Assembly: GCA_937901285.1 (NCBI GenBank)
Contig: CALCHI010000382.1
Location: forward strand, 1 to 28,856
Source of the DNA: UBA8437 sp003445035
GTDB taxonomy: Bacteria > Planctomycetota > Planctomycetia > Planctomycetales > Planctomycetaceae
Reading direction: 5' to 3'
Length of the DNA: 28,856 nucleotides
In this document: piece by piece, positions 20,879 to 28,856 of the stretch
Layout of the letters: each line of letters begins with the position of its first letter
How positions within the stretch are numbered: the first letter of the stretch is position 1
The notes under the pieces: generated by a model
Told to the model about the DNA's origin: nothing
Databases searched by the model: none
What the model saw: only the letters and a program-made list of their open reading frames with translations
Program-made: the position numbers and the translations under genes

Positions 20879-23362
20879 TCAGTCGATGAATTGTGCTTCG
20901 TTGGACATCAGCAGGGTGTGGGCCACGGCGGTCCACGCCGCTGGCTTTTCGCCGTCGAACCCTTTGAGGAATTTCAGGATTGCGGCCGATTCTTCGGGGG
21001 ACGGGTGTCGGGAGTAAACAATCTCAAAGAGCAGCCGGATCCGCTGAGCTGGCGATCCGGATGTCCGGATGGCCAGCCGCCGGGAGAGTTCGTGAAGTGT
21101 GCCGTGATTCATCATGTGCAACGCCTGTGGCGACACGGTGGTTTCGTCACGGCGACCACAACTGGCCTGCGGGCTGGGAACGTCAAAGGTTCTCAACAGT
21201 GCGGGTGGGTTCATTCGATCGATGTGGCCGTAAATCGATCGGCGTGTCGTCACACCACCGGCGGTGAACATGCCGGTGACTGCGGGCCCGCCGAAACGGT
21301 TGTCCAGGCTGTCGGCGAACATCAACTGTGCGTCCCGCATGGCCTCGAAAGCGAGCCGCCGTCGGGGCATCCGCCAGAGAAGCAGGTTCTCCGGATCGGT
21401 GGAAAAGGCCCTGGGGCGATGGTCGCTGCGCTGGCAATAGGTGGCAGACGTCATGATCAGCCGATGCAGCGCCTTGATCGACCAGCCGGCATCGTGAACA
21501 AACCAGTGGGCGAGAAAGTCGAGAAGTTCGGGGTGCGTGGGTGGTGTGCCGCGGGTACCGAAGTCGCTGGTGGTTCGGACCAGTCCTTCCCCGAAGTGAT
21601 GCAGCCAAACACGGTTGACGATCACGCGGGCAGTCAGGGGATTGTCCGGAGACGCGATGGCCCTGGCGAGTTCGAGCCGTCCGCTGCCGGTCCTGAAGGG
21701 GGTCCGGCCGGGTCCGGAGAGTGCCCCTGGCAGTTGGCGAGGGACCGGTTCGCCCAGCCGGTTTGGGTTCCCCCGCTCAAAAATTCTGGGGCGATACGGC
21801 GTGTCGTTTTCGGCGAGGGTCATCGCCCGGGGCGGTGCGCCTTTTCCCTTGATCAACCACTGCTCGAGTTCTTTCCTGAGTTTCTTGTAGACAGCCTGCG
21901 CCGGTCGATCTGGCAGCAGGGCCAAAGCACCCCAGCCAAAGAGGCGAGGAACGTTCGCTGGTGCGTCGGGCGCGTGGAACACCAGTCGCAGTTGTTCACG
22001 GGTCGGATCCTGGAACCGCGACGGTGGTGGTTTTTCGGCATCGGTGGCGGCCTTCCTGGTCGACTGCCATTCGGCCTCGATGTCGTTCAGGATCCGTCCG
22101 TAACGGATCGACGCCTCGTCGAGAGATTGCGGAGGCTTGCTGTTCAGGGCGGCGAGGATCCGGGTGTTAATCGGAGACTGGTCGGCGTCATTTCGTGAGA
22201 GGCGTTTCAGAAGCTGGGAGATGCCTTCGGGGAACGACGTCTGTTCGGCCTCGTCCAGGTCGGCCATCGCCAGCCAGGGGCCCCAGACAGGATCACGGAA
22301 CTCCTCGACGGCCGTTCGGGTGACGAGCCTCTCAAGAAACACACGCCACCTCAGGACCACCGTGGGATTCAGGCCGCCCGCCTCTACGAGGAGCATGAAG
22401 TTGTCGGTTGGTGGCTGAGCGAGTGTTCTCTGGGCTTGCAGCAGATATTCGCCGGCTCGCTTTCTGGACGCCGCCAGCATGTCGGTGTGCGTCTTGATGA
22501 TGAACGCACGGATCGCCTGGGATCGCTTGTCGAGTTCGGCTCGGAACTTCCGGTGGGCTTCGCTTTTACTGGGACGTTGCAGTTCCGGCGGCACCATGGG
22601 TTCGGAGGAACTGCGGAGGACGCCGTACAGCGAATAGTAGTCGGCCTGGGGGATCGGGTCGTACTTGTGATCGTGACAGCGAGCACATGTGACCGTCAGT
22701 CCCATCAGGCCTCGTGTGACGACGTCAATCTGATCGTCAATCTGGTCGTGGAGGTTGTTCATGAAACGTGGGCTGAGTGTCAGAAATCCCATCGCTGCAC
22801 GAGATTGGGGTTGGTCGTCGAGATCGAGTTGGTCGGCGGCGAGTTGTTCGACAACAAATCGGTTGTAGGGCAGATCGTTGTTGAAGGCCGTGATCACGTA
22901 GTCGCGGTAGGTCCAGGCCCAGGGGAAGACACGGTCTTCAAAGAAGACGTACCCCTTGGTGTCGGCGTAGCGGGCCACGTCCAGCCAGTGGCGGCCCCAG
23001 CGTTCGCCGTAATGTGGGTTGGCCAGCAATCGGTCGACTTGAGCAGCCCAGCGGCCCGGACCTGCCAGGATGTCGTCATCGGGCAACAGATGGCCGGGAG
23101 GAAGGCCCAGCAGGTCGAACCACGCCCTTCGCACCAACGTGCGATGGTTGGCTGCGGCCGAGGGGGCGAGCCGGACTGCGGCCAGTCGCTGCCAGACGAA
23201 GGCGTCGATCGGGTTGCGGGCCCAGCCATGGGTGTTGACGACCGGGATCGGTGGCCGGACGACCGGCCGCAATGACCAGGGGCGATCGGCGGGATCTCCG
23301 CCGATCGCGCAACACGGCGCGATCAGCAGCAGGGCCAGGGTGGAACGAAAGTGGCTTGGCAT
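20879..23362 (-). CDS. DUF1549 / DUF1553 protein (third pair), no N-terminal heme domain, no discoidin insert
   Basis: An 827-residue secreted protein. Signal peptide MPSHFRSTLALLLIAPCCAI at 1-20, then WSLRPVVRPPIPVV. The DUF1549 part has CARCHDHKYDP (226-236). The middle (about 280-520) is mostly helical and lacks the discoidin-like insert of the other two copies. DUF1553 follows, with VNRVWLHHFGEGLV, SDFGTRGTPPTHPELLDFLA and VSPQALHMMNH. The role is unknown. I chose ATG 23362 over 23410 because the signal peptide follows it and AGGA lies 7 bases upstream. The gene is divergent from homoserine dehydrogenase. I see no convincing promoter hexamers in the 138-base gap on either strand. Confidence 0.91.
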   Translation of the reverse strand: MPSHFRSTLALLLIAPCCAIGGDPADRPWSLRPVVRPPIPVVNTHGWARNPIDAFVWQRLAAVRLAPSAAANHRTLVRRAWFDLLGLPPGHLLPDDDILAGPGRWAAQVDRLLANPHYGERWGRHWLDVARYADTKGYVFFEDRVFPWAWTYRDYVITAFNNDLPYNRFVVEQLAADQLDLDDQPQSRAAMGFLTLSPRFMNNLHDQIDDQIDVVTRGLMGLTVTCARCHDHKYDPIPQADYYSLYGVLRSSSEPMVPPELQRPSKSEAHRKFRAELDKRSQAIRAFIIKTHTDMLAASRKRAGEYLLQAQRTLAQPPTDNFMLLVEAGGLNPTVVLRWRVFLERLVTRTAVEEFRDPVWGPWLAMADLDEAEQTSFPEGISQLLKRLSRNDADQSPINTRILAALNSKPPQSLDEASIRYGRILNDIEAEWQSTRKAATDAEKPPPSRFQDPTREQLRLVFHAPDAPANVPRLFGWGALALLPDRPAQAVYKKLRKELEQWLIKGKGAPPRAMTLAENDTPYRPRIFERGNPNRLGEPVPRQLPGALSGPGRTPFRTGSGRLELARAIASPDNPLTARVIVNRVWLHHFGEGLVRTTSDFGTRGTPPTHPELLDFLAHWFVHDAGWSIKALHRLIMTSATYCQRSDHRPRAFSTDPENLLLWRMPRRRLAFEAMRDAQLMFADSLDNRFGGPAVTGMFTAGGVTTRRSIYGHIDRMNPPALLRTFDVPSPQASCGRRDETTVSPQALHMMNHGTLHELSRRLAIRTSGSPAQRIRLLFEIVYSRHPSPEESAAILKFLKGFDGEKPAAWTAVAHTLLMSNEAQFID

Positions 23363-23500
23363 GGAGATGTCCTGGCCCCCTTGTAACTCCTGGACCCCGT
23401 CGGAGGCCACAGCGGCCGCGGTCGGATCCCTGCCCAGCAGTGAGTCTTTCGGGTATTCTCCGTTGCGAGTTTCACAGACCTTGTACCGGGTGTCTCTATC

Positions 23501-24541
23501 GTGTCACAGAAACTGGCCCTGATTGGATTCGGCACCGTTGGCCGCGGGTTGGCGGAAATTCTTCGCGAGAAACGGGAGTTGCTGCTCGCCGAATTCGGTT
23601 TCGAAGCTCGCGTTGTCGCGGTCTCCGACGTTTACCACGGCAGTTGCTTCAACGCTGACGGCCTGGACCTCGACCGCGTGCTCGAACTGGTGGACAACGG
23701 TGGCGCCGACCCGGGATCGCTTGCGGCGTATTCGGAGCAGGTGTGTGAATGGGACAGTCTCGAGACGATTCGAAACAGCGGCGCCGACACGGTCGTGGAG
23801 GTGACCGTGACGAATATCGACACCGGGGAACCCGCGGTGTCTCACTGCCGCGCGGCTTTCGAAGCGGGAGCTCATGTGGTGACGACCAACAAGGGCCCGG
23901 TGGCGCTGGCCTGGCGTGATCTGAAAGACCTGGCAGAATCCCGGGGGCTGCAGTTTCGGTTTGAGGGCACGGTGATGAGCGGTACGCCGGTGTTGTCGAC
24001 CGCGACCGAGGCCCTGGCCGGTTGCGAGTTCGCTCGGGTCCGCGGCATCCTCAACGGGACCACCAACTACATCCTGTCAGAGATGGAACAGGGCCGTCCT
24101 TACGACGAAGCGCTGGTGACGGCGAAGGAGTTGGGTTACGCCGAGGCGGACCCGACGGCCGACGTCGAGGGCTTCGACGTGCTTGCCAAGGTCGTGATCC
24201 TGGCCAACGTGGTGATGGGGGCGGGAATTGGCGTGGAGGAGGTGTCGCGAGAAGGGATTACTGGGCTGGATGCCGAGGCCGTGGCGGCTGCCCCGGCACT
24301 CGGGCAGCGATGGAAACTGATCGGCCAGGTCGAGCGGAACGACGGACGGATCACCGCGTCCGTGGGCCCCGTGGCCCTTGCCCTGGACGATCCGCTGGCT
24401 TCGGTGGGCGGGGTGACCAATGCGGTGACGATGGAAACCGACCTTGTTGGGCCGGTGACAATTGTCGGCGCCGGTGCAGGGAAGGAGGCGACGGGGCTGT
24501 CGCTGTTGAGCGACCTGGTGGCGATTCACCGTGCTGGGTGA
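23501..24541 (+). CDS. hom: Homoserine dehydrogenase, short form without ACT domain
   Basis: A 346-residue cytoplasmic enzyme that reduces aspartate semialdehyde to homoserine with NAD(P)H, in threonine and methionine synthesis. Visible motifs: Rossmann GFGTVGRG (9-16), VVTTNKGPVA (127-135), FEGTVMSGTPVL, RGILNGTTNYIL (181-192) and YAEADPTADVEGFDVLAK (213-230). Asp226 and Lys230 have the spacing of the catalytic pair. Many bacterial homologues are ~430 residues with a C-terminal ACT domain for threonine feedback; this one stops after the catalytic domain. The start is GTG 23501, with no strong ribosome-binding site. It converges on the short-chain dehydrogenase gene with 26 bases between. Confidence 0.93.
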   Translation: MSQKLALIGFGTVGRGLAEILREKRELLLAEFGFEARVVAVSDVYHGSCFNADGLDLDRVLELVDNGGADPGSLAAYSEQVCEWDSLETIRNSGADTVVEVTVTNIDTGEPAVSHCRAAFEAGAHVVTTNKGPVALAWRDLKDLAESRGLQFRFEGTVMSGTPVLSTATEALAGCEFARVRGILNGTTNYILSEMEQGRPYDEALVTAKELGYAEADPTADVEGFDVLAKVVILANVVMGAGIGVEEVSREGITGLDAEAVAAAPALGQRWKLIGQVERNDGRITASVGPVALALDDPLASVGGVTNAVTMETDLVGPVTIVGAGAGKEATGLSLLSDLVAIHRAG

Positions 24542-24567
24542 TCGACGATGTCGAGGCGTTGTGGGGG

Positions 24568-25341
24568 TCAGTCGCCGGTGTAGAGGCCGCCGTTGACGCC
24601 GAGGCTCTGCCCGGTCAGGTAGCCGGCGCCCTGGGAAGCGAGAAACAGCACGGTCGCGGCAACGTCTTCGGGAAGGCCAGCCCGGCCAAGCGGGATTCGC
24701 TCGAGATATTTCTGGAGAACTTCGTCGGGGATGCCCCGGGTCATGTCCGTGTCAATGAATCCGGGACACACGGCATTGACGGTGATCCCCCGGGGGGCGA
24801 GTTCCAGTGCCAGGCTCTTGGTGAGGCCCAGGATGCCGGCCTTGCTGGCCGCGTAGTTGGCGACGCCGAAATTGCCCGTTTGTGCCACCATTGACGAGAT
24901 GTTGATGATGCGGCCGCCCTCTGTGATCAAGGGCAGCACGCCGCGGCAATTGAAGAAGGTGCCGTCGAGATTGACTGCCAAAACGGCTCGCCATTCTTCG
25001 TCGGTCATTTTGGCCAACGTGTGGTCACGGTTGATCCCGGCGTTGTTGACCAGTACGTCGACGCGTCCGAAGTGCTTTTCGACCGTGTCGTAGAAGTGGG
25101 AGACCTCATCGACTTGGGACACGTCGGCGGTGATCGGGGCAACCCGTTCGGCGGACAACCCTGCCGCTTCACGCCAATCGGCGACAGCCTGGCGGTGCTG
25201 TTCGCTCTCAAGAGCAGGGCAGCCGGCGACGACGGTGGCGCCGGCCTGGGCAAACGCCAGTGCGGTGGCCGCGCCGATGCCCTGTGAGGCACCGGTTACG
25301 ACGACGATCCGATCGGAGAATTCTCCGGTGGGGTCAGGCAT
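24568..25341 (-). CDS. Short-chain dehydrogenase/reductase, FabG/PhaB-like
   Basis: A 257-residue classical SDR. Cofactor motif TGASQGIG (16-23), NNAG (99-102), catalytic Ser150 in INISSMVAQTG, Tyr163 and Lys167 in ANYAASKAG, and the trailing ITVNAVCPGFIDTDM. The C-terminus LTGQSLGVNGGLYTG resembles 3-oxoacyl-ACP reductase (FabG) and acetoacetyl-CoA reductase (PhaB). Either is possible, as is another 3-ketoacyl or sugar alcohol reductase. It is the last gene of the five-gene run and starts 3 bases after the DUF1080 gene ends, so co-transcription is very likely. That makes a link to sugar or polymer catabolism as plausible as fatty acid synthesis. Confidence 0.88.
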   Translation of the reverse strand: MPDPTGEFSDRIVVVTGASQGIGAATALAFAQAGATVVAGCPALESEQHRQAVADWREAAGLSAERVAPITADVSQVDEVSHFYDTVEKHFGRVDVLVNNAGINRDHTLAKMTDEEWRAVLAVNLDGTFFNCRGVLPLITEGGRIINISSMVAQTGNFGVANYAASKAGILGLTKSLALELAPRGITVNAVCPGFIDTDMTRGIPDEVLQKYLERIPLGRAGLPEDVAATVLFLASQGAGYLTGQSLGVNGGLYTGD

Positions 25342-25344
25342 GTG

Positions 25345-26397
25345 CTAACGCTCCACGATCCAGATGTTGCGGTAACGGACGGGATTTCCGTGCTGTTGCA
25401 GGTAGAGCCGTCCGGGGAGGTGATTGCGATGTGGGAGCGTCTTGGCCGAGGCCGGCGTGGGCGGCAGGATGAGGCGATCGTGAATCACGACGCCGTTGTG
25501 CCGAATGCTGAGTATGGCAGGGGTTTTCGGGCGACCGTTGTCATCTACGGTCGCGGCGGTGTGGTCGATATCGAAGGTTTGCCAGGACAACGGCGGAAGA
25601 CACATGTTCACCTCCGGCATCACCAGTTCGTGCATGCCTCCGCATCGGCCAACGTGCGAGAGTCGCTCGTATTTCTGGTTTTCGGTAGTCCATCCGAACG
25701 AGTCGATCACCTGGACTTCCCAGAGTTCCTGGAGGTAGACACCGCTGTTGCCGCGTTGCATGCCCCGCGCGGTGGGCATGAATGGGGTTCGGAACTCCAG
25801 GTGCAGGTGGTAGTTTCGCAGCAACCTCTTGGTTCGAGGCCCCTCAGCCAGCAGCCGATTGTCGACGATCCTGCCACCGGTCCAGGCATCAGTCGAACTC
25901 CCGTCGAAAAGCACCACGGCCCCAGTGGGCGGTTTTTCGGAAAGGGTCGGTGACGTGCGAACAACCCGCCGGCAGCGGCAAGTGGGGTCCTTGACGTGAT
26001 TGAGGAACATCAGGGCGCGGCCGGACAATTGGCCGTCTTGAATGACGGCCTCGAAGTTTCGGTTCACGAACCGCAACCGTTCGCCGTGGACGCCCTCGAG
26101 CCGGGTTGTGCCACCTTCCCGTTTCCCTCGAAGGTAAAACCTGGTGTTCCCGTCCCAACCAGCGCCGGGGAGGCCTCCGCCATGAATGATGCCCTCGAAT
26201 TTCGCGCCTCCCAGGGCAATCACCTGTATCCCGATGGGGTGCGTGCCGCCGACAGTACCGACGTATTCTCCTTGCACGGAAAAGTCGGGTCCAGCGGTGC
26301 GGATGCTGTTGAACGCCGGAAGTTTGTCAGCGGCTGGCAATGGAATCGAAATGTGGGCCAGCGCCAGTGTGGCCATTGCGACGAGCGAGATCTTCAT
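25345..26397 (-). CDS. Secreted DUF1080 (3-keto-disaccharide hydrolase-like) protein
   Basis: A 350-residue protein with a signal peptide (MKISLVAMATLALAHISIPLPAADK). An N-terminal beta-rich region (about 35-140; GEYVGTVGGTHPIGIQVIAL, GIIHGGGLPGAGWDG) precedes a DUF1080 jelly-roll (about 160-350). Visible there are VVLFDGSSTDAWTGG, HLEFRTPFMPTARGMQRGNS, GVYLQELWEVQVIDSFG and GRLYLQQHGNPVRYRNIWI. Some DUF1080 members cleave 3-keto-glycosides; others are carbohydrate-binding with no known activity. It sits between the creatininase-like gene (11 bases upstream) and the SDR (3 bases downstream). Confidence 0.88.
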   Translation of the reverse strand: MKISLVAMATLALAHISIPLPAADKLPAFNSIRTAGPDFSVQGEYVGTVGGTHPIGIQVIALGGAKFEGIIHGGGLPGAGWDGNTRFYLRGKREGGTTRLEGVHGERLRFVNRNFEAVIQDGQLSGRALMFLNHVKDPTCRCRRVVRTSPTLSEKPPTGAVVLFDGSSTDAWTGGRIVDNRLLAEGPRTKRLLRNYHLHLEFRTPFMPTARGMQRGNSGVYLQELWEVQVIDSFGWTTENQKYERLSHVGRCGGMHELVMPEVNMCLPPLSWQTFDIDHTAATVDDNGRPKTPAILSIRHNGVVIHDRLILPPTPASAKTLPHRNHLPGRLYLQQHGNPVRYRNIWIVER

Positions 26398-26408
26398 GGC
26401 GGAGATGC

Positions 26409-27200
26409 TCAGACAGACGGATAGGGGAAGGTGTCATCAACGTCGGCTTCGCCCAGTTCAACGAGAAAGCCGGAGAGCCTCTCGACGAGCGTTGCCATCA
26501 GTTGTCGCCCAGATTCGGCGGTTGCCGGATGCGGGTTGCCGACTCCGGTGTTGGTCGTCAACAGGTGCCAGGGGCGGGTGATTGAGATCCAGCCGTTGTT
26601 GACGGCGTCGAAGCGAGTCGAGCGGACTGCCCCGTCGTCGGCCGTCAGTCGGCCGGATTCCGGGTCGTGGGCGACCAGGTCGGGAAAGTAGGCCAGCGCC
26701 AGTGCGGTTTCCATTTCCCCCGCGTGATCGCCGGGATCCTGGAACAGTTCGGCCTGGAGGTCGGCGGAGATGCTGCGGAACCAGTCGCACAGGAACAGGT
26801 GGACGGGGCCGCCGACCAATTCCCGGAGGACGCTCTTGAGCTCGTTTCCGCCGTGGCTGTTGAGAATCAGCAGTTTCGAGATGCCGGCTCGATGGACCGA
26901 CTCGACCAGGTCGGAGATGACCCGCCCCAGGGTCGAGGGGTACAGGTTCATGGCCAGGGGGAAGGCGTGCTGGTTGGTCTGCGTCCCGTAGGGGATCGTC
27001 GGCAGCACAACCACCCGGCCGCCCCGGTTCGTGGCGTCCTCGGCCGCATTGGCGGCGATCTGTGAGGCCTCGAAGATGTCGGTCCCGTACGGGAGGTGAA
27101 GGTTGTGCGGCTCGGTCGCGCCCAACGGCAGCACGGCAACGTCGTATCCGTTGTCACGGACGTGGCCGTAGTTGGTTTCTGCGAGGATCCAGTGTCGCAT
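26409..27200 (-). CDS. Creatininase-family amidohydrolase
   Basis: A 263-residue metal-dependent hydrolase. Metal-ligand motifs: LPLGATEPHNLHLPYGTD (24-41, with Glu30, His32 and Asp41 at creatininase spacing), LNSHGGNE (His116) and DHAGEMETALAL (158-169). The family covers creatininase, mycofactocin peptidase MftE and formamide hydrolases, so the substrate cannot be named from sequence. I chose ATG 27200 because the domain begins right after it. The longer in-frame extension up to 27371 would overlap the nucleosidase gene and reads as non-coding. It lies 41 bases downstream of the nucleosidase gene and 11 bases before DUF1080. Confidence 0.86.
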   Translation of the reverse strand: MRHWILAETNYGHVRDNGYDVAVLPLGATEPHNLHLPYGTDIFEASQIAANAAEDATNRGGRVVVLPTIPYGTQTNQHAFPLAMNLYPSTLGRVISDLVESVHRAGISKLLILNSHGGNELKSVLRELVGGPVHLFLCDWFRSISADLQAELFQDPGDHAGEMETALALAYFPDLVAHDPESGRLTADDGAVRSTRFDAVNNGWISITRPWHLLTTNTGVGNPHPATAESGRQLMATLVERLSGFLVELGEADVDDTFPYPSV

Positions 27201-27241
27201 GGGTTGGGCGGGCCTGCGGAATACGGGAAACGTGGAGAGGT

Positions 27242-28042
27242 TCAGTCGGAAGAAATGGATCCATGGAGTTGTTCGATGACACCGTCTAGAAATCGTGCGA
27301 GTCGTTCGGCGGCAAAGCGGGCCTGTTCGCGGAGTTTCCACAGATCCTTGTAGCTGCTGGGTCGTTTCCACAGTGAGCCGAGGGCGGCGCCGACGCGGCG
27401 GCCAGGCGTGGCAGCCAGCACGGAATGAATTTCCGGTGGGAGATCTGTTGCGAGGTCGTCGCTGATGACCCGGACGGCCATGAATCCGACGCCCATGTCA
27501 CGGCAGACCTGGGCCACGGCCAGGCTCTCCATGTCGACAGCCAAAGCGTCGTGGGTTTCAGCAAGGGCCGCCTTCTCTTCAGTTGTACGTACCAGTTCGT
27601 CGACGACGACCAGTCGCCCGGCGTGCACACCCGGCGGCAGTTGTTCTGGCGGGGAGAAGGCCAGGGGCATGTCGTGGCCGTGGATGTCTGTGATCGCATT
27701 GGCCATCACGATGTGGCCGAGTTTCAGTTCCGGGCGCAGGCCGCCGGAGAAGCCGCAAGAGACCACGTATGCGGGGGTATGGGCTTCGATCAAGGCCTGG
27801 GTGGCGCGGCGGGCACGGGCGAAGCCGGGGCCGGATTCAACAATAGCCACACGGGCCTCGTCGTAACGGCCGCCCCGAAACGTGAATTCTCCACCGGTGT
27901 ACTTTTTTGGTGTCAGGCACCTTTGCAAAAACGGGTCCAGTTCGATCTTCAACGCCGACACCAGCCCGATGTCGGCATGCGCCATGTCCTGGGCGTCGAC
28001 CGTTGCCGGTTCGCGAGTTACTGGGGGGCTGTCGTCGCTCAC
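27242..28042 (-). CDS. Phosphorylase-superfamily nucleosidase (MTA/SAH nucleosidase-like)
   Basis: A 266-residue PNP/UDP-phosphorylase-superfamily protein. Motifs: IGLVSALKIELDPFL (25-39, like the MTAN N-terminus), SCGFSGGLRPELKLGHIVMA, and AVDMESLAVAQVCRDMGVGF followed by MAVRVISDD. Glu172 and Asp195 align with the two key residues of E. coli MTA/SAH nucleosidase. Possible reactions are hydrolysis of S-adenosylhomocysteine or methylthioadenosine, futalosine hydrolysis, or the hopanoid-associated HpnG reaction. The N-terminal ~20 residues are extra and disordered. The start is GTG 28042, overlapping the serC stop (GTGA), which implies translational coupling. Confidence 0.82.
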   Translation of the reverse strand: MSDDSPPVTREPATVDAQDMAHADIGLVSALKIELDPFLQRCLTPKKYTGGEFTFRGGRYDEARVAIVESGPGFARARRATQALIEAHTPAYVVSCGFSGGLRPELKLGHIVMANAITDIHGHDMPLAFSPPEQLPPGVHAGRLVVVDELVRTTEEKAALAETHDALAVDMESLAVAQVCRDMGVGFMAVRVISDDLATDLPPEIHSVLAATPGRRVGAALGSLWKRPSSYKDLWKLREQARFAAERLARFLDGVIEQLHGSISSD

Positions 28043-28856
28043 TGGGCCTGCTCCGCCTCGAAGGCGTCGATCACCTCCAGCAGCCGATCAACGGCCGCAT
28101 CTGGCTGGGCATTGTACAGGCTGGCCCGCAGCCCTCCCACACTGCGATGCCCCTTCAGCCCAACCAGCCCGGCCCGGCGGCAGTGTTCCAGGAACCGGGC
28201 GTCAGCCTCATCGCTGCCGGCCGAGAAAACCACGTTCATCAGCGATCTCGCGGAAAACGCGACGCGGCCGGACAGGACGCGGCTGGCATCGATGCGGTCG
28301 TAGAGCCGCGACGCCTGTCCGCGATTCCGCTCGGCGATTGCGGAAAGCCCTCCCTGGTCTTCCAGCCACTTCAGGACCAGGTCGGTGACGAAGATCGAGA
28401 AGACCGGTGGCGTGTTGTAGAGAGAGCCGGAATCGGCGTGAGTGACGTAGCGGCTGATGCGGGGAATGCTGTCAGGACATCGCTCGAGCAGAGTTCTGCG
28501 GATCAGCACCAGCGTCAGGCCTGCCGGGCCGAGATTTTTCTGCGCCCCGGCATAGACGAGGTCGTGAGCATCGAGATCGAGTGGCCTGGAAAAGATGTCA
28601 CTGCTGGCGTCGCAGACGAGTGGGACGCCGTTTGGCGGTGTGGGCGGCGTTGAGAACTGTGTGCCGGCGATGGTGTTGTTGGAGGTGTAGTGGAGATAGG
28701 CAGGGGTTGAGGAACATTGGGGCGGCCCCGGAAGTTCTCGGAAACTGGAATTCTGCGACGAAGAGGCGACGTGGACGGCTCCGTCACTTTGAGCCGCTTC
28801 CATCGCTTTCAACGACCAGGTGCCACTGATCATGTAGTCGGCGGTGGCAGTTGCAG
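28039..28856 (-). CDS. serC: Phosphoserine aminotransferase, 5' end cut by window edge
   Basis: About 272 C-terminal residues of a ~360-residue PLP enzyme. It converts 3-phosphohydroxypyruvate and glutamate to phosphoserine in serine synthesis. The frame stays open to the right edge, and the upstream residues (ATATADYMISGTWS) match SerC. Visible motifs: YLHYTSNNTIAGTQF, LVCDASSDIFSRP, YAGAQKNLGPAGLTLVLIR (PLP lysine in AQKN), YNTPPVFSIFV and GLVGLKGHRSVGGLRASLYN. The ATG at 28833 is internal. It is the first visible gene of the five-gene run. Confidence 0.94.
   Translation of the reverse strand, partial: ATATADYMISGTWSLKAMEAAQSDGAVHVASSSQNSSFRELPGPPQCSSTPAYLHYTSNNTIAGTQFSTPPTPPNGVPLVCDASSDIFSRPLDLDAHDLVYAGAQKNLGPAGLTLVLIRRTLLERCPDSIPRISRYVTHADSGSLYNTPPVFSIFVTDLVLKWLEDQGGLSAIAERNRGQASRLYDRIDASRVLSGRVAFSARSLMNVVFSAGSDEADARFLEHCRRAGLVGLKGHRSVGGLRASLYNAQPDAAVDRLLEVIDAFEAEQAQ

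Noticed and set aside
20582..22198. A 538-codon open frame on the plus strand
   Set aside because: It is antisense to the DUF1501 and DUF1549/1553 genes, both clearly real. Its translation shows no recognisable motif.
27201..27371. N-terminal extension of the creatininase-like protein
   Set aside because: It would overlap the nucleosidase gene and reads as Arg/Thr-rich non-coding sequence. The conserved domain begins at the ATG at 27200.
1..28856. CRISPR array, tRNA, rRNA or insertion sequence
   Set aside because: I found no regularly spaced repeats, no tRNA-like cloverleaf, no rRNA motifs and no transposase or terminal inverted repeats.

Overview
The window looks like chromosomal DNA from a planctomycete. 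It is GC-rich. It carries three copies of the pair that is a hallmark of that phylum: a large secreted DUF1549/DUF1553 protein with an internal CxxCHDHK motif, next to a Tat-exported DUF1501 protein. It also has a sialidase-like BNR protein, a DUF1080 protein and a creatininase-family hydrolase, which is typical planctomycetal content. I see no rRNA, tRNA, CRISPR array, insertion sequence or integrase. || Layout. 1-392 is the end of a glycosyltransferase. 546-1913 (+) is a secreted BNR/sialidase-like protein with a good sigma70-type promoter overlapped by a perfect palindrome. 1931-10510 (-) is a four-gene run read right to left: DUF1549/1553, DUF1501, heme-domain DUF1549/1553, DUF1501. 10656-13846 (+) is a two-gene operon with a 4-base overlap: a pentapeptide-repeat/TIR protein and a Ycf46-like AAA+ ATPase. 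13850-17083 (-) holds a secreted HtrA-type protease fused to a beta-sandwich-like region, a SirB1/transglutaminase-like domain and a TPR-like tail, preceded by a membrane protein with a C39-like cysteine peptidase domain. 17254-19406 (+) is an M20-type metallopeptidase translationally coupled to a hydroxypyruvate isomerase-like protein. Its divergent promoter region contains a 13-base direct repeat with a 21-base period. 19427-23362 (-) is the third DUF1549/1553-DUF1501 pair. 23501-24541 (+) is homoserine dehydrogenase. 24568-28856 (-) is a tightly packed five-gene run: phosphoserine aminotransferase (cut by the window edge), an MTA/SAH-nucleosidase-like protein, a creatininase-family amidohydrolase, a DUF1080 protein and a short-chain dehydrogenase. 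|| How the genes may work together. The secreted DUF/sialidase/DUF1080 genes suggest breakdown of complex glycans or other polymers outside the cytoplasm, although DUF1501 and DUF1549/1553 have no agreed biochemical role. Homoserine dehydrogenase and SerC are ordinary amino-acid biosynthesis. The best candidate for an undescribed system is the TIR-pentapeptide/AAA+ operon at 10.6-13.8 kb. It couples a signalling- or effector-type TIR protein to a remodelling ATPase, and the TIR domain appears to lack the usual NADase glutamate. The HtrA-SirB1-TPR fusion beside a C39-like membrane peptidase is a second unusual combination. All family calls were made by eye from motifs; no database search was run.
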